Assembly: GCA_003427395.1 (NCBI GenBank) | Contig: BFEA01000397.1 | Span: 699,657 to 749,484 of the forward strand | Length of the DNA: 49,828 nucleotides | DNA from: Chara braunii | Lineage: Eukaryota; Streptophyta; Charophyceae; Charales; Characeae | Direction of reading: 5' to 3' | Shown: positions 1 to 10,140 of the stretch, in pieces | Position numbering within the stretch: position 1 is the first letter of the stretch | Layout: each line of letters starts with the position of its first letter | The notes under the pieces: model-generated | What the model was told of the DNA's origin: nothing | Databases searched by the model: none | Seen by the model: only the letters and a program-made list of their open reading frames with translations | Made by a program: the position numbers and the translations under genes

Positions 1-31
1 GGTGTCGCCGGAGAGATAGAGCGATCGATTG

Positions 32-86
<55 letters not shown>

Positions 87-111
87 GTGTCATGACCGCC
101 ACGTGAGCAAT

Positions 112-168
<57 letters not shown>

Positions 169-186
169 GTGTCATGACCGCCACGT
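1..186. repeat. GA microsatellite with duplicated 24-bp segment
   Basis: Two long (GA)n tracts (about 36-80 and 115-163) are each followed by the same sequence, GATGCAGTGTCATGACCGCC plus ACGT, at 81-104 and 163-186. The array therefore looks like a tandem duplication of a (GA)n plus unique block, probably by unequal exchange or slippage. No coding signal is seen. Confidence 0.85.
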
Positions 187-255
187 ATATGACGCAGCGG
201 AAGACTGAAAACAAAGTATCTGACTCATCAGACTCATGACTCAACACACACATAC

Positions 256-1328
256 ACAACGATCAAGAGCGTCCGCAACAACGTTGCACTTACCTTTAAC
301 TGGCTTCAACTCAAAGTCAAACTCGTCAATCTCACTAGCCCAGCGTGCTAGCTTAGTGGACATATGGGCCTAAGGTTTGCGCCAGTGAAGTGTCTCATGG
401 TTCGAGTACACTTTGGAGTGTCGTCCTCACAGACAATGCCGCAAATGTGCTTATGCTTCCTTCAACACAAATAATTCCCTCTTGCACGTAGAGGCAAAAA
501 CCGCCTCACGAGTCAGCCTACGCAACATGAATTCAATAGCCTTGGATCCGTCTCCATCATTTTTCTGAGTACAACTCCAGTGCCATACTGGCTTACATCC
601 GTTATAACGATAAAAGGTAGTGACATCTGCAATCTTAAACCACCAGTACTTAACCCACCTATCGGTCGCGAAAAAAAATAGAGTAGAAACGTTTCTAGTC
701 GGATGAATTTGGGCGCTCCTGTAGTAGCCCGTACGTTTCCTAAAATTGTGGCGCATTAACGGGCACGACTCTAGGAAGTATTGGTGGTTTAATATCGGAT
801 ATTCTATCAAACACCTCTTCAGTTTCTCTAACATAGATGTAAAGTCCTTGTCCCACTTCCAAACAGTCTCCTTTCTTAGTAATTTGCATAGCGATGCAAC
901 GATAGACGTGAAGTTTCTGACAACGTTCCTACAGTAGTTGGCATGCCCTCAAAACGAGCATAGTTTTGTCAACGTACGGGGGCTGGGCCAGTCCCTAAAG
1001 GCTGCAGTCTTCTCATCCTCCAGTCGAACTCCATCTCCATCAACTATATCTCTGAGACACAATATCTGATGCTTGGCCGATTCACGTGTTTCCGGTTCAA
1101 TCTGAACTAAGCTTCCCTATAGCTTGTATAGAACCACTTAGAGGTTCTCCTGATGCTTTTCTAAGGTCTTACTAAAGATCAAAATATCATCTAAGTAAAC
1201 AACAACAACTATATCTAACCAATCTCGAAACAGATCGTTCCTACATCTCTAAAACGTGGCATGCACATTTGTTAGCCCAAACGGCATGACCACAAACTGG
1301 TAGTGGAGGTAGCAAGTCCTTTTTCCAT
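256..1328 (-). pseudogene. Ty3/gypsy pol fragment (RT palm to RNase H), decayed
   Basis: On the minus strand, reading down from about 1328, frames give the RT motif YQFVVMPFGLTN, then the RT active site YLDDILIFS (about 1173-1205), then the RT-thumb/connection block around RDWPSPRT, LKRCLIEYPI, and an RNase H-like block (KAIEFMLRRLT, CKRELFVLKEA). It ends near 262 with VKGKCNVVADAL, the usual end of gypsy RNase H. Several frameshifts and stops separate the blocks, so it is a pseudogene. The sequence upstream of the VMPFG motif (beyond ~1328) no longer matches RT, so that end is broken. A short inverted-repeat element (635-792) interrupts it in frame. No protease, integrase or LTR is seen nearby. 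Confidence 0.85.
635..792. mobile_element. MITE family A, copy 1, inside gypsy RNase H
   Basis: A ~158-bp element with terminal inverted repeats: the left end reads TTAAACCACCAGTACTT and the complement of the right end TTAAACCACCAATACTT. The ends carry TTAA on both sides, suggesting a TTAA or TTA target duplication, though removing it leaves the host frame one base short, so the exact duplication is uncertain. It lies between the gypsy residues EYPIL and KIADVT and is open in frame, extending the pseudogene ORF. A second, more diverged copy lies at 8666-8823. No transposase is encoded. Confidence 0.75.
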
Positions 1329-1646
1329 TTGATGCATAGTGCAGCAACCCCCATTTGATGCGTAGTGCAGCAACACCCATTCTATTTGTTCGGAAACCGA
1401 AAGTCGTGTGCAAACAAATGCACAAACCGCAGAACCCTAAACTGTAAACCGAAGTCCAAAATTGGCTACTCACCCACTCTCCAAATACATGTGTCCTTGT
1501 ATGTATATTGCCACCTTCTAGATAGAGATGCACTCGCCACTTGTCACATTTGGTGGGATATAGTGCAGCAAAAAGCCCAGTGTTCCCATAAATACAAACA
1601 CAAACACTCAAGTTTAACCCCAAAACCCTAAACCCTAAACACTGAA
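1324..1646. repeat. 26-bp tandem duplication and short telomere-like motifs
   Basis: A block reading CCATTTGATGCRTAGTGCAG is present twice in tandem (about 1324-1375). Degenerate CCCTAAA telomere-type heptamers occur near 1432 and at 1619-1646 (two perfect units plus variants). No recognisable gene is seen between 1330 and 1930; the frames here are open by chance. Confidence 0.6.
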
Positions 1647-1936
1647 TCCTAAACCAGAAGCCAAAGTTGGCTGGTAATCGGAACCTATCGCTGTCTCTGC
1701 CTCCCGCCAAAACTGTCAGTTCACATCTATCATCACCTCCCTATGATGCCTCACCAATCCTCCCGCCTAACAAAATGCGCTCAATTTCACTATCCTCCCA
1801 CCGCCTAACAAGCCATGCTCGCCATCTTCCTCATTCCAATCGGAATACATAGATTGGAGATCAGCACGCTGAAGGTTGGTCACCAGAAAACTGGCTTCTT
1901 TCGGCTTGCCAGAGTCGTGACCAACGCCCGGGGAAT

Positions 1937-2310
1937 GCCTACTGCGGCAGAGTCACTGCAGCATCCACATACCCTTACCCCTCTGGTACCGCTGTCCTAC
2001 CCTGCTGCTTCATACAACACAGATGGTTAATTGGTACCCCTATGCTTCGGGATTAGGGTTGATACTATAAACACCATCTCTCCATCATCCTGCCTACCAC
2101 GGCAGAGCCGCTGCAGCATTCACGTACACTCACCCCCCGGGCACAACCACCTTATCCTGCTGCTTCAGACAGCACATATGGTTACTTGGTACCCCTTACC
2201 ATCTCTGGGATTAGGGTTAATATCATAAACACCCTCTCCCTCTACTATACTTCACCATCCCGTCCGCCAAGACAGAATTGGTCAAGCATTCACGTGTCGC
2301 CCCCCTACAG
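1937..2310. repeat. Tandem minisatellite, ~155-170 bp unit, 2.4 copies
   Basis: Units start at 1937, 2092 and about 2262. Each contains a GCCTACYRCGGCAGAG-like start, GCTGCAGCATTCACGTACAC-like text, CCTGCTGCTTCA and GGGATTAGGGTTRATAYYAT. The third copy is partial. Three apparent small ORFs over this array are repeat-generated. From 2320 to 2690 I see no gene. Confidence 0.75.
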
Positions 2311-2710
2311 TCTTCCACGGAACACAACGTACACAGCCAATGAATGTATACAAACGCAAAGTCCGGTCTGGTACAGTCATGACGAGGGTGCACCGCTTCG
2401 GGGGAAGAAAGTATTACCACTCACCAACCTCTACACCTACTTCAAACCAGTATCTGAGGGTAAAGGGTACGGTAACCACCACCTTTTGGCACTTACAGTA
2501 ATGCCTTAAAAACAATGGTGGGTGTTTGGGGGGTGCATTTCCTGTCATTCTCTTCTTCAGTCTGTCCTTTTCCCCCCCTTGTTTAGGGCTTATGTGTTTG
2601 AAACACCGAAAATCGGCGAGATCCATTCAACAGTTTCCATTTTTTCATTTGTGGCCTTTGATCTCTGTAGTCAATGGTTAGAAAGGCAAAAAAAAAAATA
2701 AAAAAAATCC

Positions 2711-2790
2711 AACTGGCCTAGCTCAGTTGGTAGACCCCTGAGCCGTTCAAATACAGACCCCAGTACAAACTTCATTGGAAGCAGATGAGA
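2711..2790 (+). mobile_element. tRNA-derived SINE, head fragment
   Basis: A perfect Pol III box A (TAGCTCAGTTGG, 2719-2730) is followed by sequence matching the head of the complete copy at 26507-26690. The box B region is degraded. It sits directly downstream of an A-rich run (2689-2707). It is a SINE remnant and not a functional tRNA, because no cloverleaf or intact box B remains. Confidence 0.65.
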
Positions 2791-2888
2791 AAAAGACGAC
2801 AATACCGAGGTAAAAGAAAGGTGAAGTAGGCTCAAAGGGGGCTCCTTGCAAGGCTGGAAGTAATGGGGAGCAAGCGGACACTGATTCT

Positions 2889-2925
2889 GGTTCATTCATT
2901 CATTCAATGACATTCATTCATTCAT
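2889..2925. repeat. (TTCA)n microsatellite
   Basis: Short TTCA/ATTC tetranucleotide runs interrupted by AATGACATT. No gene overlaps. Confidence 0.7.
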
Positions 2926-3022
2926 TGTTGATGTTTACTGTTATTACTCAAATGTTTGGTGGTGATTGATGAGCGTCGAGATGTAACAGTTGAGGGCGAG
3001 ATGAGAGGCGATGAAATTGGTT

Positions 3023-3510
3023 TCAGCTTGTCTTCTTCTTCTTCTTCTTCTTCTTCTTCTTTGCTCTGGGTGGCGTGTTACGGTGGATGCGGGAATGCGG
3101 TTGCCCCTTGATAAGTCCTGGTGCGCAACCAGTCGAAACGCGTCGGGGAATGTGCGCGTGGAGCTGACAGTCCATGTAGGAGCTTCAATGTTCATCTATG
3201 AGACGTGGACGCAGCGCTCGCTGTTTCAATTTTTTCAATTCTTCTTCTTCTTCTTCTTTTTCTTCTTCTTCTTCTTCTTCTTCTTCTTCTTCTTCTTCTT
3301 CTTCTTCTTTCTTCTTGTTGACAGTGAGGTAGATGCGGGAGTGTGGTACGTCCCTTGACAAGTCCTGAAGCGCAGCCAGGTGAGACGGTTTGGGGAATGT
3401 GCGCGTTTACGAGCGGTTATGTCTGTGCAGGTGCTGTGATGACCCTTTTGGAAGCATAGACGCTGAGTGATTGGCCTCACTTTTCAAATTTTGAAATTCT
3501 TCTTGAGCGC
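3023..3510. repeat. Duplicated ~220-280 bp block headed by (TTC)n
   Basis: Two (TTC)n tracts (about 3033-3062 and 3238-3316) each head a homologous segment: GATGCGGGAATGCGG... to GGGGAATGTGCGCGT (3088-3160) matches 3328-3405 at roughly 75-80 percent by eye. The block looks like a tandem segmental duplication. The ORFs crossing the tracts (poly-Phe, poly-Lys, poly-Arg) are artefacts. Confidence 0.75.
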
Positions 3511-3832
3511 GTTTCTTCTGAGCTCAGCAGTGCATGCGGATGTACATGGAAATTTCAGGCCAAGTGTGGCTTCTGTTCATCACTATTCGTCCTTTGGCTT
3601 GTTCTTCTTCTTTCAGTTGAATTGCAATGAATGACGGCATTGTTTTATCTTTGAGTTTTCCATTCTGAGTTGACCAGGAGCATACCAAAGCAGAAAATAA
3701 GTTTTGAAAAGTATCGATGGTGTTGCTGAATTGTGAAGACATGTAGATCTTGATTAACAGATCATCAGCTCGAATCATCCTAATGGATATGAGTATCATA
3801 TTACATACAGTATTGGTTCCTATAGGCCAAGT

Positions 3833-3910
3833 CCCCAAGGACACGGTGCAAGTAAAAAATGGGTGGGAGAGCCCCCAAGGACACGGTGCAAGAACAAAAT
3901 GAGTGGGAGA
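3833..3910. repeat. 40-bp tandem repeat, two units
   Basis: CCCCAAGGACACGGTGCAAG and its A-rich, GGGAGA-ending tail occur at 3833-3872 and again at 3873-3910 with few differences. Flanking DNA to about 4690 has no recognisable gene. It holds only two short imprecise repeats of a GCATCTGACYGCAAT motif near 4164 and 4206. Confidence 0.8.
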
Positions 3911-4689
3911 TGTAGGGAAGGTTCAAGAGCGGCAAATGGCAATAATTAATTATTTTTCGTTCTTCGATTTTAGAATGGAAATCAACAATCTCGCGTTTTT
4001 TTTTTTGTTTTTTTTGTTTTTAGATTTTTGAGTTTAAGGAAAGAATTCTAAATTCTTCGTTTCTGTCAATGAGTCATCTCGACTGCTCAACAAATATCAA
4101 AAGCCAGGGACAAGCCTCCCCCCAACACAACATGAAAGAATTCAGGACATACTAAACACTAGCACTTTCCTAAATGCATCTGACTGCAATTACAACCGGT
4201 CCTGGATGCATCTGACCGCAATCATGTCCCCAGTTCTCAGTCAGAAAAGTCGGAGTGTCAGTGACTATGCCCTCACAAATAAATAAATATAAATATACCG
4301 TTTGTAGAGGCGAAACCGATCGACTATAGGGTAGAGCTACGCAGCGCACGCGGCTCAATGGGATACACATGTTTTTTTTTTTCCCCCGCGCAAACAGCTC
4401 ATCAATTCAAATCCTGGATGCAATCAGTTGAGAACTAATTAGTGTTAGGGTAAATCTAATTACGTCTCGCTTTCACAGGAAGAGGTCGAGGAAGCAGGTC
4501 GAGGAAAACATCGACGGCCATTAGGCCTCGATCCGTTACACAACATTCTAAACGTATCTGTGCGGCATCGTGGGCCAGATACATTCCTACTTCTCCCATG
4601 TCCGAATGTATCGGGACCGTTGTGGGGTCCACATACCTATGACCCTGGTGAGGAAGGTGACAAAATTTGCCGAAGTGTAAGAATGCAAA

Positions 4690-4745
4690 CAGCATCGTTC
4701 CAATTCTAACGGATGACCCTGCGCAAGATTGACACGCAGAAAAAA
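4690..4745 (+). pseudogene. U6 snRNA-derived fragment, apparently inverted 5' part
   Basis: CCTGCGCAAGATTGACACGC (4718-4737) matches the U6 snRNA 3' half (CCTGCGCAAGGATGACACGCA). It is followed by an A-rich run. Just upstream, CATCGTTCCAATTCTA (4693-4708) is the complement of the U6 segment ATTGGAACGAT. So the 5' part is antisense and the 3' part sense. This suggests a 5'-inverted (twin-primed) retrocopy. The matches are short, so confidence is moderate. Confidence 0.5.
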
Positions 4746-4906
4746 AGAAAAAAAGCGAGGGGAGAGAGAGGGGGGGAGNGGNGGGGGGGAGAGAGGGGGG
4801 GAGGAGAGAGGGGGGGGAAGAGCGGCGGGGNAGGGGGGGNGGGGAAGAAAAAGCAAACGAAAGGCAAACAGGAGGGTGGGAAAAAATGAGGAGGAAGAAG
4901 GCAGTA
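4746..4906. repeat. Purine-rich G/GA tract with ambiguous bases
   Basis: Nearly pure G and A on the plus strand with several unresolved N positions, which indicate assembly or sequencing difficulty. The ORFs on both strands here are compositional artefacts. Confidence 0.8.
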
Positions 4907-5073
4907 AGGGCGAGATCCCACTACCCAAGAAGATCGGACTTAGCGCCTGAATCTGGATGCGTTTTATGTCGAAATGCAGAAAAGCAGAGCAATCGCAATG
5001 ATCTGCACGTCTCCACAAACACGTCCACATTCAGGTTTTCAATCCAATCTCATTGAAAATGGGATCTCGCCCT
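4907..5073. mobile_element. MITE family B, copy 1 (~167 bp)
   Basis: Exact 14-bp terminal inverted repeats: AGGGCGAGATCCCA at 4907-4920 and its complement at 5060-5073. An inner inverted pair CCTGAATCTGG ... (C)ATTCAGG frames the middle (about 4946-5036). A homologous copy, inverted and diverged, lies at 6815-6983, about 169 bp. No coding capacity. The flanks read GTA and AAG, so at most a 2-bp target duplication is suggested. Confidence 0.75.
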
Positions 5074-5094
5074 AAGAATTGACTGGGAGAAAGC

Positions 5095-5293
5095 GCATAC
5101 TTGAAGCAGAGAAAAAAAAAAAAAAAAAAAAGACAAACGCATACACCACTCACTGACAGAGAAGACAGGAACAGCAGTGAGAGGGATGGGTGTGGGGGGG
5201 AAGGGGGGGGGGGGAAGAACCCTGGAAAGGCAAGCCACACGTCACCCGGCGCGGAACGAATCAACTTCAATGGTAAAGTGAGGCGCCCTTTCA

Positions 5294-5361
<68 letters not shown>

Positions 5362-5390
5362 GCCCACCTTCAGGTTGGATCTGAAAGGTG
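5095..5390. repeat. Homopolymer tracts; poly(T)62 flanked by 12-bp inverted repeat
   Basis: A poly(A) run lies at about 5110-5131 and a poly(T) run of about 62 bases at 5299-5360. CCTTTCAGATCC (5287-5298) precedes the T tract and its complement GGATCTGAAAGG (5377-5388) follows it. No gene is recognisable. Confidence 0.75.
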
Positions 5391-5827
5391 ACGCAGCGTA
5401 TTGTTTTGTTGAGTTAGAGAGTGATTTTTTTTATTTTATTTTATTTTTCACTAGAGAGTGATTTTGAATTACGTGAATTGTAAAACGAAAAGAAATAAAT
5501 CGAAAAACGAACCTCACCCACCTTCCAGATGCTGACCCTTAGTCTTCTCCTCTGTTGCGAAACACACAAAATCGCGACCTGCAACTTAAAAAAAAAAAAA
5601 AAAAAAGTATCCTCTTTTGCACTTGCCTGTAGCGAGGTCATGTACCATCCATCATTTCTTCGTTTCCTCGTTTTTCGGAAGTCCGAGCATGGTGGGAAGG
5701 GCAGACTGGCGAAAGATCTTTAGCCGATTCGCGAAGACACTCCTGCCGAACGCTCAGCTGGGTTACCTCCCTCGCACGGCACACTACAAAGTTGTGCGGA
5801 GCGGCCTTCGCGCTTGCCCGTTCATCC

Positions 5828-6575
<748 letters not shown>

Positions 6576-6814
6576 GTCTTTGCCCAAATTTTCTCGCTCT
6601 CTGTGTCCTGAACTTAGCTGCACCCGTGTGGATCCACGAGCATGTGTGCTCGCTCTCTCTATTCCTTCTTGATCGCTATCCGCATCCTCGTGACCGCCGT
6701 TGGCGGTATCATCTGGCCGTAGGCCATCGCCTTTCGGCTGCTTGTCCGTTTCTGCGGACGGAGTTGAGCACGTGTCGTGGCCGAATGATCCCGACCCAGA
6801 ACCACTGGCCCACT

Positions 6815-6983
6815 GGGGCGTGGTCCCAGTAGCAAAGAGGATCGCATCGAATGCCTGAATCTGGACGAGGTTATGGAGATGTGCAGCAAATCGAGATTGA
6901 ACTGCTCTTCTGCATCTCTGCATAAAACACATCCAGATTCAGGAGCTCGATCTTATCCTTCTTGATAGTGGGACCTCGGCCCT
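6815..6983. mobile_element. MITE family B, copy 2 (inverted)
   Basis: Reverse complement of this segment aligns end to end with 4907-5073, including the inner CCTGAATCTGGATG and the outer GGGNCGAGRTCCCACTA-type ends. The terminal repeats are diverged (GGGGCGTGGTCCCAGTA on one side, the complement of TAGTGGGACCTCGGCCCT on the other). The short ORFs over it are chance frames. From 6990 to 7340 nothing is recognised. Confidence 0.7.
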
Positions 6984-7349
6984 GGTGGACTAAAGATTTC
7001 ACGTCCCTTCCAGAGACATCCATACGGTGACATTAGATTGAAAATTTGAAAAGGGGTACAAAAACGAAAAAGGAGCGGGATCGGAGCAGCGACCGCACCT
7101 CGACTCACACAACCGCGCAATAGGTTGCTCCTGTTTCAGAGGCTTGAACTAAAGCCACTTGCCGCCACTGATTTCTCTCCTCCTCACGATCTACCGGACG
7201 TAGGGCCGACTCAGGCCTCTGTTTTCTTTTCTCTTTTTTGGCCGTGTAACTCGGCGCGCTTGTACTTCTCTTCTGGACTCCTCTACATGTACCCTCGGCT
7301 CACAAACGAAAAGTACGTTCGTACAGAGGATTTTTTTTTTTTTTTTTTC

Positions 7350-7420
7350 TAATTTTTTTTGGGTGGTACAGAGGAGTTTAGCATGGCCCTACGCAAGGAT
7401 GACACGCATAAATCGAGAAC
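7350..7420 (+). pseudogene. U6 snRNA retropseudogene
   Basis: TACAGAGGAGTTTAGCATGG followed by CCCTACGCAAGGATGACACG and CATAAATCGAGAA matches U6 from the ACAGAGA region to near the 3' end. Upstream, CTAATTTTTTTTGG resembles a T-expanded version of CTAAAATTGG. The ACAGAGA box has changed (ACAGAGG) and the copy lacks the 5' stem, so it is not expected to work. AAAGTACGT occurs on both sides (7310-7318 and 7421-7429) and could be a target-site duplication that also includes a poly(T) stretch. Confidence 0.75.
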
Positions 7421-7852
7421 AAAGTACGTCCTCGACGTGAGCACACCCTTGAGACGGCCGGCTTTCCAACCCACGCATACGCCTGGTCCCTCGCATCGGG
7501 CCTCGCTCCACCACAATAACTCTCCAAGTGTGCAAAATGAGACTGAATCCTCAGCTAGAACAAAATGGGGGATGGGACTGGCCGGGAGTGCCTCTCTCAG
7601 CCGTATTTGACCGCAGTATTCATGTGAGGGACGCCGGGCGCGTTTCCGGTCTAAATTGAACAATGGAAAAGTACACCGGCATATTTTTTGTCCTTAGTGC
7701 ATGTGGAGAGTAGTGGAGCCAGGCCAATGGTTGGTCTGTTGAATTCAGGGAAATGGATGAAGTCTTAGACTCTTGGAGCCAGAATGTCCCTGCCTGCACA
7801 GGGAAAAGCAAGTGATAAATCATCTACCTGTCATACCCACCAGGCGTTCAGA

Positions 7853-7878
7853 GTTTAGGGTTTAGGGTTTAGGGTTTT
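7853..7878 (+). repeat. Interstitial telomeric repeat (TTTAGGG)3
   Basis: Three and a fraction perfect plant-type telomere heptamers ending in GGGTTTTGG. It lies between unrelated low-copy DNA and the U6 copy at 7992-8117. It may mark an old double-strand break repair event. No gene is recognised from 7430 to 7990. Confidence 0.85.
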
Positions 7879-7991
7879 GGTTCATGCCAGCATGTACTTA
7901 CCTAGCCACTGGTTAGAGATCATGGCCAATGGTCACTCCTGCTTCCAAACTTGGCCGAATGTTCAAAAAGATGGGCATCAAAAGGATTGGC

Positions 7992-8117
7992 AGCAAAAAG
8001 AAAAGTAAAAGTGCTTCGGGACAAATGTTAACGATACGGAGAAGATTAGCATAGGCCCTGCCGCAAGGATGACACGCACAAATAGAGAAATGGTCCAAAG
8101 CAAAAGAAAAGTAAAAG
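7992..8117 (+). pseudogene. U6 snRNA retropseudogene with target-site duplication
   Basis: The U6 body spans 8011-8098: it begins GTGCTTCGGGACA, keeps AACGATACGGAGAAGATTAG and AAGGATGACACGCA, and ends GAAATGGTCCAA. About ten bases of the 5' internal region are missing and the ACAGAGA box reads ACGGAGA. It is flanked by AGCAAAAAGAAAAGTAAAAG (7992-8011) and a copy with one A fewer (8099-8117), the hallmark of LINE-type retroposition. An external Pol III promoter is not evident. Confidence 0.85.
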
Positions 8118-8135
8118 GAACACATCCCATCATGT

Positions 8136-8210
8136 GGCTGATTGGTACACCTGTGGAACTGTTGACAAACAGAGTTCGAATCAGACAGATAACAAATGCT
8201 GAATTCTGAA
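8136..8210 (+). mobile_element. tRNA-derived SINE, diverged head
   Basis: GATTGGTACACCTGTGGAAC and CTGTTGACAAACAGAGTTCG align with the complete SINE at 26507. Box B GTTCGAATC is perfect (8174-8182), while box A is degraded. The body continues into TGAATTCTGAAT, which resembles the CTGAATTACC of the complete copy. It lies just after the A-rich target duplication of the U6 copy. Confidence 0.6.
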
Positions 8211-8345
8211 TAGGATGATCAAACTACAAGTACTTGCGTGGGTGGCACTTTTCTCCTGGGCTGGAAGGGCAGAGAGTGCTAAAAATAGAAAGCAAACCGG
8301 TGCGGGCCTCCTTTTGGCTCGGGCCGGCAGCCATTTTGCTATCTC

Positions 8346-8585
8346 TAACCACCGGTAAGTTTCCCAGGCATTTTTCTAAGACAAGCGGTCCATGCAGACG
8401 CATCGTGCTGGATGTACCGGGGTGCCGTTTCGCTGGAAATCAATCCAGGCAGGATGGGTCACATGCAAGGCCCTATTTGCTTGGGTAGGTTTCCAGTGAA
8501 ACAACACCCAGGTGCATCCCGCCCAACGCGGCTGCATGCATGGTGCGTCTTAGATAATTGGTCGGGAAACATAACGGTGGTTTAA
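8346..8585. mobile_element. Foldback element with ~75-90 bp inverted arms
   Basis: The left arm (8346-8443, starting TAACCACCGGTAAGTTTCCC) is matched by the complement of the right arm (8489-8585, starting TTAAACCACCGTTATGTTTC). Shared landmarks in both arms include TCTAAGAC, CATGCAG and TTTCRCTGGAAAYC. Arm identity is about 75 percent by eye. The AACCACC tips resemble those of MITE family A, so the two may be related. No coding capacity. Confidence 0.75.
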
Positions 8586-8665
8586 AATAACCATGGGCAT
8601 GTCAGCTCGATGATGATGATTATACTTCAAGGTCGTCGCCCAGCCATTTTGTTTTCACATGGCGG

Positions 8666-8823
8666 TTAAACCACCAGTTCTTTGGCCCAGCTATCAGCCT
8701 GGATAAAAATAGAGTAGAAACGCTTCTACTCGAATGAATTTGGGCGCTCCTGTAGTGGCCCGTACATTTCATCAAATTGTGGTTTGTGAACAGGCACGAC
8801 TTTAGGAAGTACTGATAGCTTAA
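8666..8823. mobile_element. MITE family A, copy 2
   Basis: Aligns along its length with 635-792: TTAAACCACCAGTTCTT at the left, GAATTTGGGCGCTCCTGTAG in the middle, and AGGAAGTACTGATAGCTTAA at the right. The right terminal repeat has decayed. It sits 81 bp from the foldback element. Confidence 0.75.
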
Positions 8824-8887
8824 CCTTTCCCCGCTTGAAAAACAAATACACGGTTTCGTACAGTCGCATCTTTCCAGGGATAGGTAG

Positions 8888-9262
8888 CGTATTGAAATGG
8901 CTGGCAGTGCCAGCCAAAAGCAGGCCCACGTTTTTTTTTTTTTTTTTTTGTGCAGGGCGAACTTTGGCTCAGTGTCAATAGTTGGGCGCAGTGGGCGGGG
9001 TACTGGTGATTTAGCCCCTCCCAATTCGTCTCCCAGCTGTTTTGTTCTAACACAGTCGCACCCCATATTTTGGGGCTTGGCCTACAGGATCGGTCTGGGT
9101 GGTGGTGCCAACCAAACTTTTGAGCTACTCCGTTGTTGTTTTTTTTCTTCTTTACAGCGCTGCACAAATCCGCCTCAGGAGTTGAGTTTCTCACCTATCA
9201 TGTTTTGTACGCTCAACAGCTTTAGGGGCTCTGCCTACGGATCTGTCTGGTTGGAGGCGCCT
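8888..9262. repeat. Low-copy duplicated segments
   Basis: The complement of 8888-8930 (GGGCCTGCTTTTGGCTGG...) resembles 8300-8345. The phrase GGGGCTTGGCCTACAGGATC (9072 on) recurs as GGGGCTCTGCCTACGGATCT (9225-9261). CCAATTCGTCTCCCAGCTGT near 9021 resembles 8629-8655. The region looks like a patchwork of small duplications around transposon ends. No gene is recognised. Confidence 0.5.
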
Positions 9263-9269
9263 GCGAATT

Positions 9270-9620
9270 GAATTAAATAAGCTACTATTAATTGATAAGA
9301 CATATTTAAGAAATCCATTCTAAGCAAATTACAATTTTCAATTCAAAGTACTTTTATTTGATTTGTTGTGTAATTGTAATATACATATTATTATATATTG
9401 ATTATATATGATTATATATGTTGTAATCATCAATGTTTTTTATGATTACAACATATTCTGATTATTATTATATCTTATTATTTATCTTATATTATATTTC
9501 AAGAATTGCATTTTTTAAGTTATATAGATTATCTTGCATATCAAGTATATAAATCATAATCAACAACAGATTAGTTTTATAGATTGAACATCTGACATCC
9601 GCCACGGGGTAAGCAACTAC
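9270..9620. other. AT-rich stretch with a 15-bp perfect hairpin
   Basis: Strongly AT-rich with no ORF of note. ATATGTTGTAATCAT (9416-9430) and its exact complement (9442-9456) are separated by 11 bases. This could be a matrix-attachment-like or MITE core sequence; nothing decides between them. Confidence 0.55.
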
Positions 9621-9949
9621 CTTAGTAATTCCTCTCTTCGATTTTACCTAGGAATTAGCAGATTNGCAATTACTTCCCCCCGAACGTAGCATACAACTTT
9701 CACCATACTACGCTCTCCATAGGGAATTCAAGATTTGGATGTCCTCGTCTATTATTAAGATTTCTTTTCAAGTTCAAAGAATATGAATCCTTATCTTGAT
9801 TTCAAACTCTCTTTACTTTAGTGAATTTTTGGCAATTCCTAAATATTTCCCTACTACCACATTTTCTTAACATATTTTTTCTTTTCGAAAATTGCTACAG
9901 TGATGTGACATTCCCACTTGAATGATTTATACCAGCACCCCAGAGCCAT

Positions 9950-10127
9950 TCATCCCAGAATGTCGCAACTTGTATACCGCCGTGAATTGTGGAAGTATTT
10001 GTGGTTTGCGAACCGTTTTCAAATGCGATCTCCTTTCATTTCCCTTCCCAATCCCACGTAATGAGGATGCAGATAGGGACAACCACCATTAGGCTAAGTT
10101 GTGATGGACTTCCACCCCCCTCAGAAG
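9950..10127 (-). pseudogene. Fragment of WD40-gene-related sequence
   Basis: The plus-strand text GATGGACTTCCACCCCCCTC (10109-10128) and the preceding ~120 bp align with the exon at 29500-29630 of the WD40 gene, including GTGATGGACTTCCACCCCCC, CAATCCCACGTAATGAGG and CGATCTCCTTTCATTTCCCT. In the minus frame it retains ITWDWE, parallel to VMWDWD in the gene, followed by a stop. It is therefore a dispersed, decayed copy of one WD40 exon. Confidence 0.6.
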
Positions 10128-10140
10128 GACGAGCCTATAA

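Noticed and set aside
8620-9066. 148-codon minus-strand ORF
   Set aside because: It is translation of MITE family A and neighbouring duplicated non-coding DNA; the same peptide text in 451-834 is the MITE within gypsy.
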